A stretch of DNA of 53,907 bases. It comes from Acanthaster planci. Lineage: Eukaryota; Echinodermata; Asteroidea; Valvatida; Acanthasteridae. Of this stretch, positions 1 to 10,597 are shown piece by piece. Numbering within the stretch: position 1 is the stretch's first letter; every line of letters starts with the position of its first letter. The position numbers and the translations under genes were made by a program. Location: the NCBI RefSeq assembly GCF_001949145.1, contig NW_019091372.1, positions 75,587-129,493 on the forward strand, in the 5' to 3' direction. The notes below the pieces were generated by a model. It worked only from the letters and a program-made list of their open reading frames with translations, had not been told where the DNA came from and ran no database searches.

Positions 1-730
1 CTATGGAGTGATTTTGTATGCGTGGCCTTTGACAGAAGTGACAAGTTTCTTTCCCTTTCCAGTGTATATATGTTCAGATGTTTAATTGGGGATGTAGCAT
101 ACACAGTGGCAGATTTGGGACCGCAGTGACTGCACAGTACTTATAGGGCAAAGCTGTGATCAAGGTTTCCTCCTTGGCCTGCGTGACCCGCACATATGAT
201 GTAGGCATTATCTGGTTGAGTTGGGGTCATTGTGCATGCTTCAGTAAATCCCACTGATATAAGAACTCACCAGCACACCACTGGACAGCAAACATCTGTC
301 TGTATGTAAACACACTATAATCAGATTAAAGCAGTCCCTGACATTACATGTACAGAGTACATGTATTCTGTTGACTGAGAAGATATTCACAAATTTACTA
401 ATTCATCTCGAAATTTCTTTCCAAGTTTTTGTGCTCAACTTGAAGGCACAGAGGTAAGTACATGTACAAGTATACATGTAGAAATGAAGTTTTCCTATAA
501 GTTTGTATAGGTCTGTGTAAGTGACACGTACGTGTACAATAACTGCTGACTTCATAAAGCCAACAATGTGGTGCACAGCCATGCAACGGGGAAACGGACC
601 TGAATATAAGGAGACTCTGAACTGGGTACAAAGGACTCTAGACTGTTTTCAAATTTACAATACTTAACAGGATACAATGTACATGGATAGTGTGCACTGT
701 ATCAATATGTAAAATCATATTGAAATCGGG

Positions 731-942
731 AACCCTAACAGTCCCTAATCCTCCAATTTCAATAGAACTTTACATACACCCTAAGGGGTTAGGGTTAACC
801 CTGACAGTAACAGTCCCAAATCCTCCAATTTCAACAGCACTTTACATACACCCTAAGGGGTTAGGGTTAACCCTAACAGTAACAGTCCCAAATCCTCCAA
901 TTTCAATAGAACTTTACATACACCCTAAGGGGTTAGGGTTAA
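731..942. repeat. 72-bp tandem repeat, about three copies, with telomere-like motifs
   Basis: The word ctccaatttcaa recurs at 751, 823 and 895, giving a period of exactly 72 bp over about three units with only a few substitutions. Each unit contains ggggttagggttaaccct, which holds the animal telomere word TTAGGG and its complement CCCTAA back to back. The open frame crossing the array is a product of the repeat and not a gene. The rest of 1-1750 shows no coding exon; it holds this array, a dispersed repeat, a MITE and many ACATGTA words. Confidence 0.85.
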
Positions 943-1015
943 AGGCAAAAGGGGGTTTCTGCATGTGACAGTAGCAGCTCCATGTACATCTACATGTAGG
1001 CCATACATGTACATT

Positions 1016-1140
1016 ATGTCCTGGATTGTGGGACAGAACCTTGTTGTCTTTTACACCCCTGAGGTCTGGTGTGACTAGGGTAAATTTCCAGGAAGAGAGG
1101 CACCTACATGACCTAGGGGTGAATCATTTTTGCCGGGAGA
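1016..1140 (-). repeat. Dispersed repeat R1, inverted copy
   Basis: Read on the minus strand, this stretch gives aggggtgtaaaag, a tcccacaatccagga word and an aggtgcctctct..ctggaaat word. The same words occur in the same order on the plus strand at about 2490-2600 and 6838-6935, inside intron 1 of the first two TMEM79-like genes. I recognise no coding capacity or known superfamily. Confidence 0.6.
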
Positions 1141-1452
1141 GAACTGAAGCTGGCAAACTGCAGCTTGTACAAGTGGTATAAATACACCTAGGATAAATTT
1201 CCATGTACATGCACATCCATGTACAGGTATGGCAGTACCCTATGCTGTATACATGTAGGTACTTATCACCCGTTCCTGTTTGAGTTGAATGCACTGCAGA
1301 AGTACATGTACACTACATGTACCTACATGTGTGTTAATTTGAAGCGCCACGTTGTGCACACATTTAGACCCTCTCCGTGTTCTGTATAGCAGAGATTTAC
1401 TACAAATTTATAATTCAAAGTACAAATGAAAAAAGTGTACAATTTTGCTAAA

Positions 1453-1648
1453 GAAAGATCCAACACGGGCGATTCTCAATAGTGTGCCACCAAGAGTTTG
1501 CAACATGTTGGCCAATCATAACGCGGGAAATTTGTCGACCATTTCCAAACGCGCATCGGGGTCGACAAATTTCACGCACTGTGATTCCCAACATGTTGCA
1601 AACTCTTGGTGGCGCACTATTGTGAAACGGCTGTATCAAAACAACAAA
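1453..1648. mobile_element. MITE family A, solo copy
   Basis: The stretch is a long imperfect palindrome. The left arm has caagagtttgcaacatgttg followed by cgggaaatttgtcgacc; the right arm has the reverse complement ending at caaactcttggtggcgcact. The arms meet around 1550. No transposase is encoded, so this is a non-autonomous inverted-repeat element. A related element with the same arm words lies at 44497-44825. Target-site duplications were not resolved by eye. Confidence 0.75.
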
Positions 1649-1750
1649 GAAAAAGACTGATGACATACACTGTACATGTATGCTTGTGCATTAAAGGTGT
1701 TTGGGTACTAGTATTTGCAAATTTTGTGACTTGTTGAGGCAGTTATCACT

Positions 1751-3484
1751 ATGGCAACCAAGTCCAAGGAAGATCTGCAATCTGCGGCCAGAAAGCGTAT
1801 CAGCTTGACTGTCATCGCTGGCATCGCAGCCGTCTACATTGCATGGATCTACGCCCCCATTCAGGTTCCACTGAAGCCCAGTCTGGTCGACCGACTGGTC
1901 TTCACACTGCGTTGGCTGGCACTGTCGGTCATACCAATTATCATTGGAATAAGGGTAAGTTTTATGGGCTATAGGTGTATAGCAGTTTAGCGAACGTTGA
2001 CTGGTGCATCAGCTAGGACATCCACCCTACAGATGCCTATTAAACACACTGAGCAGTAACATGTCTGGGAGGACCGGTCTGGGGCATCTCGCCCCTCCCC
2101 AACAAATTTTGTTTTTCCCTATTAGATAAAAACCTGAAACCCACAGAAAATGGACCATGAATAAAAGCAAGGATGCCAAGATTGTAAAGGCTTTTGATTG
2201 TTTTCCCCCAACATCATTTTGAATAAGCCCAATGTCGCATTTGCTTCTGAATTCCCCCCCCCCCTGACACCAAAGGCTGGACACACCGCTGACACCAAGT
2301 CCAACCTGAAGGCCGTGCATGCGCAGTGTTTCCTCTTTCAAGGAGGGGGGAGGAGGGAAGGGGCAGGTGCACCAAGCTGATGTCCCTACCCACCCAGCCA
2401 GGTGCCCACTCCCATTTGGAACTTTGAAATGTACACAACCTAGGTACCAGCTGTACTTTGTCAGCTTTCGGTTCTCCCCTAACAAAACTTGTGCACCTCC
2501 AGGTGCCTCTCTCCCTGGAAATCTACCCTAATTAGGCAAAGAATCCTCAGGGGTGTAAAAGAAATCAAAGTGATGTCCCACAATCCAGGAGTGCACTCCA
2601 CTCCAGTGGGCAGAAATTACGGAACAGTATATGAAAAATGGAAAACGGCTGAGTCAAATAATTCACTATTTGAATATTCAACTTTCAATTTGATAGAATA
2701 TTCAAATATTAGGATGTTCCGACTGGCAGATTGTGGAACAAACTATATATCAGTTGCAATAACAAACACAATTGTACATTATGATCACTGTAATAATGGT
2801 AGCTTCCCATCTAGGCGTATTTCCAGCAACATACAATTTAGTAAGATTAAAGAGAAAAATAATAATTGCTCTGTTATAGATTTCTGCTCCTTTCATATTG
2901 TTTAATGAATAGTTTACTTTTTACATTGTTGTAGGATTCCTGCTAACTCACAACAACGTCAGTATCGGTATGCGTACAGAATAGTAACCAAAGGGGCTTA
3001 ATTCCGTGACCAATAAGGAGAGATAATCAGAGCAAGTTCTTCTTTTGAGTGTGTTAACAATTTTGTACAGATCACAAAGAGGCTTCATTCTCTATCTTTT
3101 TTTTCCATTTAGCTTGTCGGAAATGTACGATTTGACAACATCGATAAAGCTGGGGTTGTGACAACCACACCATATGCTGAAGAGCTTGTTCGTCTGAGAC
3201 AGCGTGCTCTCCAGAACACCTTGGAGCAAACCGCACTCCATGTACCCATCATGCTCATCTTCAGTACATATCTGGATTTGCCCTACCTAAAACTGGTCCC
3301 CATCATCATCTGTCTATTTGTCTTTGGCCGGATCATTTACTACATTGGCTACGTATTCACTGGTGACCAATTCAACCGTGGATATGGTTTCGCACTGACC
3401 TTCTTTTCCAGTATGATCCCACTGGTCTACTGTCTCTATCGCTTGGTCATGGGCGGGGCTAACTACGGGCTATCTGGGGCTTAG
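1751..3484 (+). CDS. TMEM79-like (MAPEG-type) membrane protein, copy 1
   Basis: Two coding exons, 1751-1954 and 3113-3484, join in phase 0 (donor GGTAAG, acceptor TTTAG) to give about 191 residues. Hydrophobic spans lie near residues 19-36, 50-67, 109-122, 127-148 and at the C-terminus. A conserved RALQNTLEQTALH block at 99-111 precedes a span with FVFGRIIYYIGY. This matches the MAPEG-type fold of transmembrane protein 79, a membrane protein reported to act in secretory or lysosomal traffic and Frizzled turnover in vertebrates; function here is inferred. An acceptor-like tract just before the ATG (gaggcag) suggests an upstream non-coding exon, as in copies 2 and 3. The intron holds repeat R1. 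It is first of three tandem paralogues, and its exon 1 is the most diverged. Confidence 0.8.
2400..2605 (+). repeat. Dispersed repeat R1 in intron 1 of copy 1
   Basis: The sequence from cctaggtaccagctg through aggggtgtaaaag to tcccacaatccagg is nearly identical to 6775-6935 in intron 1 of copy 2. Part of it is also shared, inverted, with 1016-1140. The first match reflects duplication of the gene segment; the inverted match shows the sequence is also dispersed on its own. Confidence 0.7.
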
Positions 3485-4550
3485 AATTTGTCACGTCCAA
3501 AGTTAGACATGTACATGTGTACATGTATGAATGCCAAAGATTAGTTGAATGCCATCGGTATTTTGGGCCAGACATGGCCAGGGGCGAGACTGGAGGAAGA
3601 CTGCTCACATGTATTCACGATATGATAAGCAGTGGGTCTAATGGCCATACAGCAGAGTATGGACTATAATACTAGCATTACTGCTTGCCTGAAGGCACCG
3701 CCTTACACATCCATTTCTTGTATTCTATATCAAGTTTTAGGTAAAAAACTAATGGTAATCTCAGTTTCCAGAAATTAAAAGGCGTTTTACCTTAGCACTT
3801 AAAAGTTTCTAAGTGTCCACTAACCAGATCGAGCTTGCAGTTAACCAGGCCCATATATAATAATTACCCCTCACCTTCCTAGGAAAAAAAATTACCTGGA
3901 CAGGCTTGAGTAAACCTTTCGTACATTGACTGTCATTTGATCTAAATAACAAAACACGTCCTCTGGGAGGGTGCTCCACGCAGGCCCTCTATACAAGTAA
4001 CTACATGTACATGTAGACTGTCAAAAACGTTTGACAGTCAGATTCTTTGGCCGTCAAACATGGTTGTCACATCTTTTGCTTGTCAAACCCACCCATTTAA
4101 AAACTTTGGCTGTTAAATACAAACTATGTAAAAAATTGCAAGTCTGGCTACATTCTTTCTCGAGAGAGTCAAAGGAGGAGTCAATGTTCTTTAAACTCCA
4201 GTTTCTAGGACTAGAAGAAAACACATGTACATTGTACATCTACACATGCTCAAAATTTAGGCTTTTCAGGATTCAGGACTGTTAAGGTTGACGTACCTAT
4301 AATCCCCCAGGGTGTGTGAAGATATGAAATTTGCAGCTTTGTGTGCAAATTTCTAGTCAAGTATGCTATTCTGGCATGTACTTGATTGAACTTTTCTGTT
4401 CCATGCCTCTGTTATTTTAATTTCTTTTGAAATTCCCTGGTAGGTACATGTACAGCCAGGGGGTCAAGGTTCCCTCACTGACCTGCAGGTAGAGGCTTTG
4501 TCTCTAGTCTAAGGTCTTGTATTTATTGACAATCCTGCCCAGAGGATAAG
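3485..4550. other. Intergenic spacer between copies 1 and 2, duplicated downstream
   Basis: No gene is seen. From about 3690 the spacer matches 7975-9350 in blocks, for example ctctgggagggtgctcca at 3961 against the same words at 8763. It also holds degenerate TTTG-CNGTCAAA words near 4020-4090 and an ACATGTACATGTA palindrome near 4003. It is part of a tandemly duplicated unit. Confidence 0.6.
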
Positions 4551-4707
4551 CATAATTGTACACAGCAGTGGCAAACAGCACACTTTGTTACTTGTGTATA
4601 CATGTAGGGTACCAGTACATGCTAAAGTCCACTAGAAGTTGGAGACAGTAATAGTCAGGTGTCCCAGGAGCACTGAGTTCTAATGCTATCAATTTTAAAC
4701 CATTAAG
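4551..4707 (+). promoter_or_regulatory. Putative promoter-proximal / 5' untranslated exon of copy 2
   Basis: This block is nearly identical to 9351-9507 and ends in both places with cattaag|gtaagc, a perfect splice donor. A matching acceptor, cttccag, lies at 5201-5207 just before the start codon of copy 2 and again at 10556-10562 before copy 3. A conserved non-coding first exon, spliced to the coding exon, explains both. The start of transcription cannot be placed. Confidence 0.5.
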
Positions 4708-5236
4708 GTAAGCTACACTAATGCTCTTTCCACATGCATTTATGCATGTTAAAACTGTTAATGATTATGTACATGTAATAGTGGAACTTGGGAAATATTC
4801 AGCCATTCGACTGCGAATCAGCAAATTTGGGAATTTCAACTGAACATAAGACTGTACAGTATGCATGGTTTGCTTTACAAAGGAATTGTCAGAGATTTCT
4901 AGCCACACAGGCCTGTTTCTTGCTTGGGGGGGAAGGGACACTCTAAAAAATTAAAAATAAAATACAAAGAAACTAGAAAAAGACAAATTAAATCACAGCA
5001 ATGTAAACTGCATTGCTGACTGAGCCTTAAACAGATTATGACAATTTCTACCATACTACTAGGCTTTATTCATTTTCACAAAGATTTCCCCAATTTTGGT
5101 AGCAAAGAACTGATTAAAACAATTTAAAGAGAACAATAAGGATTATTGTAAATGATTTTTCTCTTGCTGTCTGATTATGCAATTGTTGTATGTACATGTA
5201 CTTCCAGGTTTCAAACTCTTAAAAACAGTAATTGCT

Positions 5237-7554
5237 ATGGCGATTAAGACCAAGGAAGACCTCCAGTTTTTGGTCAGAAAACGTGCCGCAATCTGCCTGT
5301 GCTTTGGTATCTCAATGACCTACATTGCATGGGCTTACATCCCTATTGTGGTCCCAGTAAACCCTGGCCTAGTCGACCGATTGATTTTCACGCTGCGTTG
5401 GCTGGTACTCTCAGTTCTACCAATTATCATTGGAATCCAGGTAAGTTTTTTGGTTAAACACCAGAAAAGACATACATTTCACACCCTGTAGATGCATGAC
5501 ACACTGAATCCAACCTTAAGGTACATGTACATGCGCAATGTTCCCTCTTTTAAGTTCTATGAGGGGGGGTGGTGGTGACGGGCACATGCACCAACTTGCA
5601 GAGTAGTCGACTCGAGTCACTTGACTTGGACTCGAGTTGTGACTTGTGACTTGACTTGTAACTATCAGTACTTGACTTGTAACTATCAGTTTTTGACCTG
5701 TGACCTAACATGGACTTGCACATTATGACTTGTAACCACCGCATGTCAGAAAACTATTCGATCGAATCCATTACAGTTTTAAACTCGGCCTCTCAACTTG
5801 CACCTTGTGTTCTTAAGATAATCATCTGAAGACTTTATTCGGCTTATGACTTCACTTGGCTGTTGTACCCGGTAGTCTTGCACATTTGTTCAGCAGTGCT
5901 TACATTTTTCATTGTTTTTCCCCCAACTTCAAGTTTCATTTGAGCCTTATATTGAATATATCAATTCATGACGCCACTCAACCTAGAACTGAAAATAAAA
6001 TAGCATCCCAACGTTGCAGGCTGAAAATTTCCACATCAAATACCACGTTTAGATGGTTGTAACATGCCTTCAAGACACGTTAATTGATTATTTTTACAAC
6101 AACCACCCGTAATCATATATTTGTGGAGCATTCATCGTGTAAATTTCAAGATTTAAGCCTCTGTGATCTTTAGAAAATTGGAGAAGTACCGTCTGCCAGC
6201 TTCACAGTATAAAGCGAGCGGAGACATCATACATCATGACCATACTATGTCCGACACGGCAAATATTGAAAATGGCTCAAATGTTTCGGTTATCTGCACT
6301 TATCGCAAGTTCTTAACTACTGTATGCCCCAGACTATTGAAGTATTTGTGAGCACTTAACTCAAACCGTCTTTAAAATATGTTGAACACGATGTTAGCTG
6401 ATGTTTCAGTTCGAAAACGTCTTTCGTAAATGTAAAGCATGACAGGCTGAAGGTTATCTGCAAATCATAACTCAAGTGATATGAATTATGCATATCCTAC
6501 CACTATTACCATAGTCTGTTGCCGCAGGTGGTCAAACAAATATATATTCCTGTGTGGTTCGTGTTGCGGATCACGGAATAACTGTGGAAAGTCTTGGAAC
6601 CAAGACTAGGCCGTGTCTTGAAATCATACATAGCACAACCCTGTACATGGACAAAAAGTCTTTTGACTTCACTGACTTGCTTGTGCTTGGACCAAATTGA
6701 CTTGTGACTTGACTTAGACTTACTGATGTCCGTACCCATCCAGATGGCCCCTCCCATTTAAAACTTTGAAATGTACACAACCTAGGTACCAGCTGTACTT
6801 TGTCAGCTTTCGGTTCTCCCCTAGCAAAACTTGTGCACCTCCAGGTGCCTCTCTCCTGGAAATCTACCCTAATTAGGCAAAGAATCCTCAGGGGTGTAAA
6901 AGAAATCAAAGTGATGTCCCACAATCCAGGAGTGGGCAAAATGGTACGGTGTTAAAAAAAATGTATAATGATGCGTAACAACATTTTGACTGACACCAGC
7001 TATTATTCAACAACTTTAGCACTGGTACATGTACATTGTATGCTAACAGAATGGTGACCAAAAGGGCTTAATTCTGTGACCAATAAGGAGAGATAATCAG
7101 AGCAAGTTCTTCTTTTGAGTGTGTTAACAATTTTGTACAGATCACAAAGAGGCTTCATTCTCTATCTTTTTTTTCCATTTAGCTTGTCGGAAATGTACGA
7201 TTTGACAACATCGATAAAGCTGGGGTTGTGACAACCACACCATATGCTGAAGAGCTTGTTCGTCTGAGACAGCGTGCTCTCCAGAACACCTTGGAGCAAA
7301 CCGCACTCCATGTACCCATCATGCTCATCTTCAGTACATATCTGGATTTGCCCTACCTAAAACTGGTCCCCATCATCATCTGTCTATTTGTCTTTGGCCG
7401 GATCATTTACTACATTGGTTACGTATTCACTGGTGACCAATTCAACCGTGCATATGGTTTTGCACTGACCTTCTTTTCCAGTATGATCCCACTGGTCTAC
7501 TGTGTCTATCGATTGATTATTGGTGGGGCTAATTATGGGCTATCTGAGGCTTAG
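5237..7554 (+). CDS. TMEM79-like (MAPEG-type) membrane protein, copy 2 (mosaic)
   Basis: Coding exons 5237-5440 and 7183-7554 join in phase 0 to give 191 residues. The start MAIKTKEDLQ was chosen because copies 1 and 3 begin at the same place; an in-frame ATG at 5177 lies before the conserved acceptor and is probably untranslated. Exon 1 agrees with copy 3 at 54 of 68 residues but with copy 1 at only 43 of 68. Exon 2 differs from copy 1 at 5 of 123 residues and from copy 3 at many more. The gene is therefore a natural recombinant of its neighbours. Intron 1 carries about 1.1 kb absent from copy 1. A MITE sits directly after the stop codon and a poly(A) signal follows at 7775. Role as for copy 1. 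Confidence 0.8.
5596..6721. mobile_element. Insertion in intron 1 of copy 2, bounded by GACTTG repeats
   Basis: Aligning intron 1 of copies 1 and 2 by eye, the sequence before (gcaccaa) and after (ctgatgtcc..taccca) is contiguous in copy 1 near 2368-2380, but about 1.1 kb apart here. Both ends of the extra segment are arrays of the word GACTTG(T), at 5605-5720 and 6660-6722. That pattern resembles subterminal repeats of a non-autonomous DNA transposon. I see no transposase and no clear inverted ends, so the class is unknown. Confidence 0.45.
6740..6935 (+). repeat. Dispersed repeat R1 in intron 1 of copy 2
   Basis: This stretch is the duplicate of 2400-2600, with identical runs around cctaggtaccagctgtact and attaggcaaagaatcctc. 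It ends just before the part of the intron that is again shared with copy 1. Confidence 0.7.
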
Positions 7555-7682
7555 GCTGCATCCGAATCTCTAGTCTAGAGCTACGTGTAGGTCTTGGTCT
7601 TCCCTCCATTGGAAATGCGTGGAGACGCGTAGACAATAGACCTAGCCGTAGCTCTGGAAGCCCGTTTCGGACACGGCCCTTG
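7553..7682. mobile_element. MITE abutting the stop codon of copy 2
   Basis: The left half (tgcatccgaa, agagctacgtgtaggtct) is the imperfect reverse complement of the right half (agacctagccgtagctct, ttcggacacgg), so the segment folds on itself. Copy 1 lacks it: after its stop the sequence runs directly into a tract homologous to what follows this element here (near atgaaagccaaggattggttg). The insertion is therefore specific to copy 2 and forms the first part of its 3' untranslated region. Confidence 0.65.
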
Positions 7683-7774
7683 AATTGGCCATGACCGGAA
7701 AGTTTGTGACGGAATGAAAGCCAAGGATTGGTTGATTGCCAGTGGCGTTCATATGCATTTACACCCAGACTCTC

Positions 7775-7780
7775 AATAAA
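7775..7780 (+). terminator. Poly(A) signal of copy 2
   Basis: AATAAA lies about 220 bases after the stop codon of copy 2, at a normal distance for a 3' untranslated region that includes the MITE. Confidence 0.5.
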
Positions 7781-9350
7781 AGAAGAAAGTGACAAATATG
7801 CATGTACATGTATTACATAACACTGCCAGTGCTTCTGGCCGTAGCTGTACAATTGTGTTCCTTACTGATCTGTCGACATGTCACTATAAGAAACCTTTGC
7901 CAGGTGAGACAAGAGGAAAACGAAATATCCATGAAATAATAAGCAGTGGCCCCACAGCAGTGTAGGCTCTATGACAAACGTTTTCCTGAAGGTACCCCTT
8001 GCATCCATTTCTTGTATTCTATATCAACTTTTATATGTAAAACACTAACGGGAAATTCAGGATTTTCAAAGACATTGTTTGAAAATCCTTCAATCCAAAA
8101 ATTAGGAAATCAGGAAAAATGCTGATAAATCTCATCCCTGATACTGGTATGCTTGAAGACAAGTTGTCAATCCTACCTGTACAAGATGATATCAAATCAA
8201 ATGCTGGTTGCCAGAAACTATGCATTTTATGACACCTTAATAAAAGCTTAATATGGCTCCAAAAATGCTAATTTTGAAACCAAAATGCACAAATGACTTG
8301 CATCACAGTGTGCATTCCTTATTTTTTTAGCTTCAACTTGTCTTAAGATGGTGTACCCACGCTGTAATTTGTCACTTTTAAAAACAAAAGCAACAGCCAT
8401 TGTGTATTTTGTTAAAATAAATAAACCCAAAAATGATGTCAACATCTTTCAAACAATTCAAATATTTCTTTAGAAGTAGGCCTATTTTTTTATGATGCTT
8501 TTAGTTTTGCAGTAAATAAAACAAATATCAGTTTTTAAATTCTAAGCATCAACCATGCCTTCCACACATGAAGAGAACAATTTCTTTTGTAATAAGAAAA
8601 GTCAGACCAGTATTGTCACAGTTGGGACAGCAAGCTTTTAGAGGTCAAATACAGACGCCCTGCGTATGACGTCACATTAGAGGGCATTTCTTTCTTCTAG
8701 GATAGGCTCGAGTAAACCTTTTGTATAGTCATTGTCATTAAATCTAAATAACCAAACTTGTGCTCTGGGAGGGCGCTCCAGGCAGGCCCTCTATACAAGT
8801 AACTTGACCGTCAAAATTTTCCAAGATTCTTTGACCGTCAAATATGGTCATCACATCTGTTGCTTGTCAAACCCTTCCATTTAAATACTTTGGCTCTTAG
8901 TATGTCAAAAAATGAAACACTGGCTATGTTCTTTCTTGACAGGGTCAAAAAGGGAAGGGATTCAACGCGCCTTAAACTCTTGTTTCGAGGACTAGTAGAA
9001 GAAAACACACCTACATGTGCACATGTTCTGTGTCAAAATTTTATGTTCTTCAAACTTCCTGTGTTTAACCCTCACTCCCTTGGGCTACTTAAAAATTAGG
9101 TTTTTCAGGATTAAGTGCCGTTAGGGTTGAGCTACATGTTCCAATAACACCCCCAGGGTGTGTGCAGAAATGAAATTTGCTATTTTGGCACGTACTTGAA
9201 CTTTTCTGTTCCATGCCTCTGTTATTTTAATTTCTTTTGAAAGTCCCTGGTACAGCCAGGCTATCAATGTTCCCTCACAGGCCTGCAGGTAGAGGCTTTG
9301 TCTCTGGTTTGGGGTCAAGCATTCTTTGACAATCCTGCCCAGAGGATAAG
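7781..9350. other. Intergenic spacer between copies 2 and 3
   Basis: No gene is seen. Most of it is the second copy of the spacer at 3690-4550, shifted by about 4.8 kb and interrupted by extra AT-rich sequence around 8030-8680. TTTG-CCGTCAAA words recur at 8805-8890. Confidence 0.55.
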
Positions 9351-9507
9351 CATAATTGTACACAGCAGTGGCAAACAGCACGCTTTGTTACTTGTGTATA
9401 CATGTAGGGTACCTGTACATGCTAAAGTCCACTAGAAGTTGGAGACAGTGACAGTCAGGTGTCCCAGGAGCACTGAGTTCTAATGCTACCAATTTTGTAC
9501 CATTAAG
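9351..9507 (+). promoter_or_regulatory. Putative promoter-proximal / 5' untranslated exon of copy 3
   Basis: This is the counterpart of 4551-4707, ending at the same cattaag|gtaagc donor. Its likely partner acceptor is at 10556-10562. The long run of near identity suggests selection or recent duplication; the two cannot be separated here. Confidence 0.5.
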
Positions 9508-10597
9508 GTAAGCACCCTAGCTAGTGAGTGCTCTTTCAACATGTAAGCGTTTATACAGTTGCATGTATGCCATGTACGTACTGGCACATGTGCATGTAGA
9601 CAGCTAATGTAGTTTAATAAGCCTTGGGCGAGTTACCTTTCAATAAAATTTGGTACACCGAGTTCTTTAAATTCACATGAACATAACGATTTGAATTCTC
9701 CATACTTAAGACACTGTTGCTATACCGCGTGATTCGGGGCAAACTTTTGCTTATTTGCATAAGAGACGCCTTGCAACAATACACTGATGTCCAAGGATAA
9801 GAAGGGCACAAAGGAACCAGTCTATTCCAGCGATGAAGGTTGCTATGCAAAAGCTTGCCCCAAATCACAAGGTATACCGGTAGCAACATTGTCTTTAGTA
9901 TGGAGAATTCAAATCGTTATTTTAATGTGCAATCAAATCACTTGGTGTACCAGATTTTATTGTAATTTAACTCGCAAAAGGCTTATTTGGGACACAAACA
10001 TGCACATGTTCATGTTGCCATGCAGCTGGGAAAAGCAAATTTGGAAATTTCAACTGACACAAGTATATCCAGCAGGAAATGAGACCGAGGGGTCCCCCCA
10101 ACATGTCCAATCCCTATACATGTACACACTCCAGACCATTGTTACCTAACACATCCCCCCCCTCGATGTCTGAAGAGAATTCCTCAGATTCCAGTGAAAC
10201 AATGACCAACACAAAGCAGGGGGGGGGGTTCTCTATCTCCTATCTTGCTTCATATGGACACAAGACCATGCAGTGTTTATGGCATGCATTAGTTTCATGT
10301 ACCCGACCGTAGTTCTGGGACCGTTTCTTTTTTTCGGAGTGGAGACACTCTAAAAATTGCACATGAAATCACAGTAAAGAAAACTTCAGTTACATGTAGC
10401 ACGCTGACTGAGCGTTGAACAGATTTCATTGCTTTCTACGTAGACCTTGTCAAATTTTGTATAGAATTACCAAAATGTAGTTTTAGAATAAACAATCAAT
10501 AACTATTATTCCATCACTATGACATTCTCTTGCTGTCTAATACTGCAATATTGTGCTTCCAGGTTTCATAACTCATAAAAAAACCCCAGTTGTTACC

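Noticed and set aside
690-968. Open frame with three similar peptide repeats
   Set aside because: It is the translation of the 72-bp tandem repeat; no signal, partner exon or conservation supports a protein.
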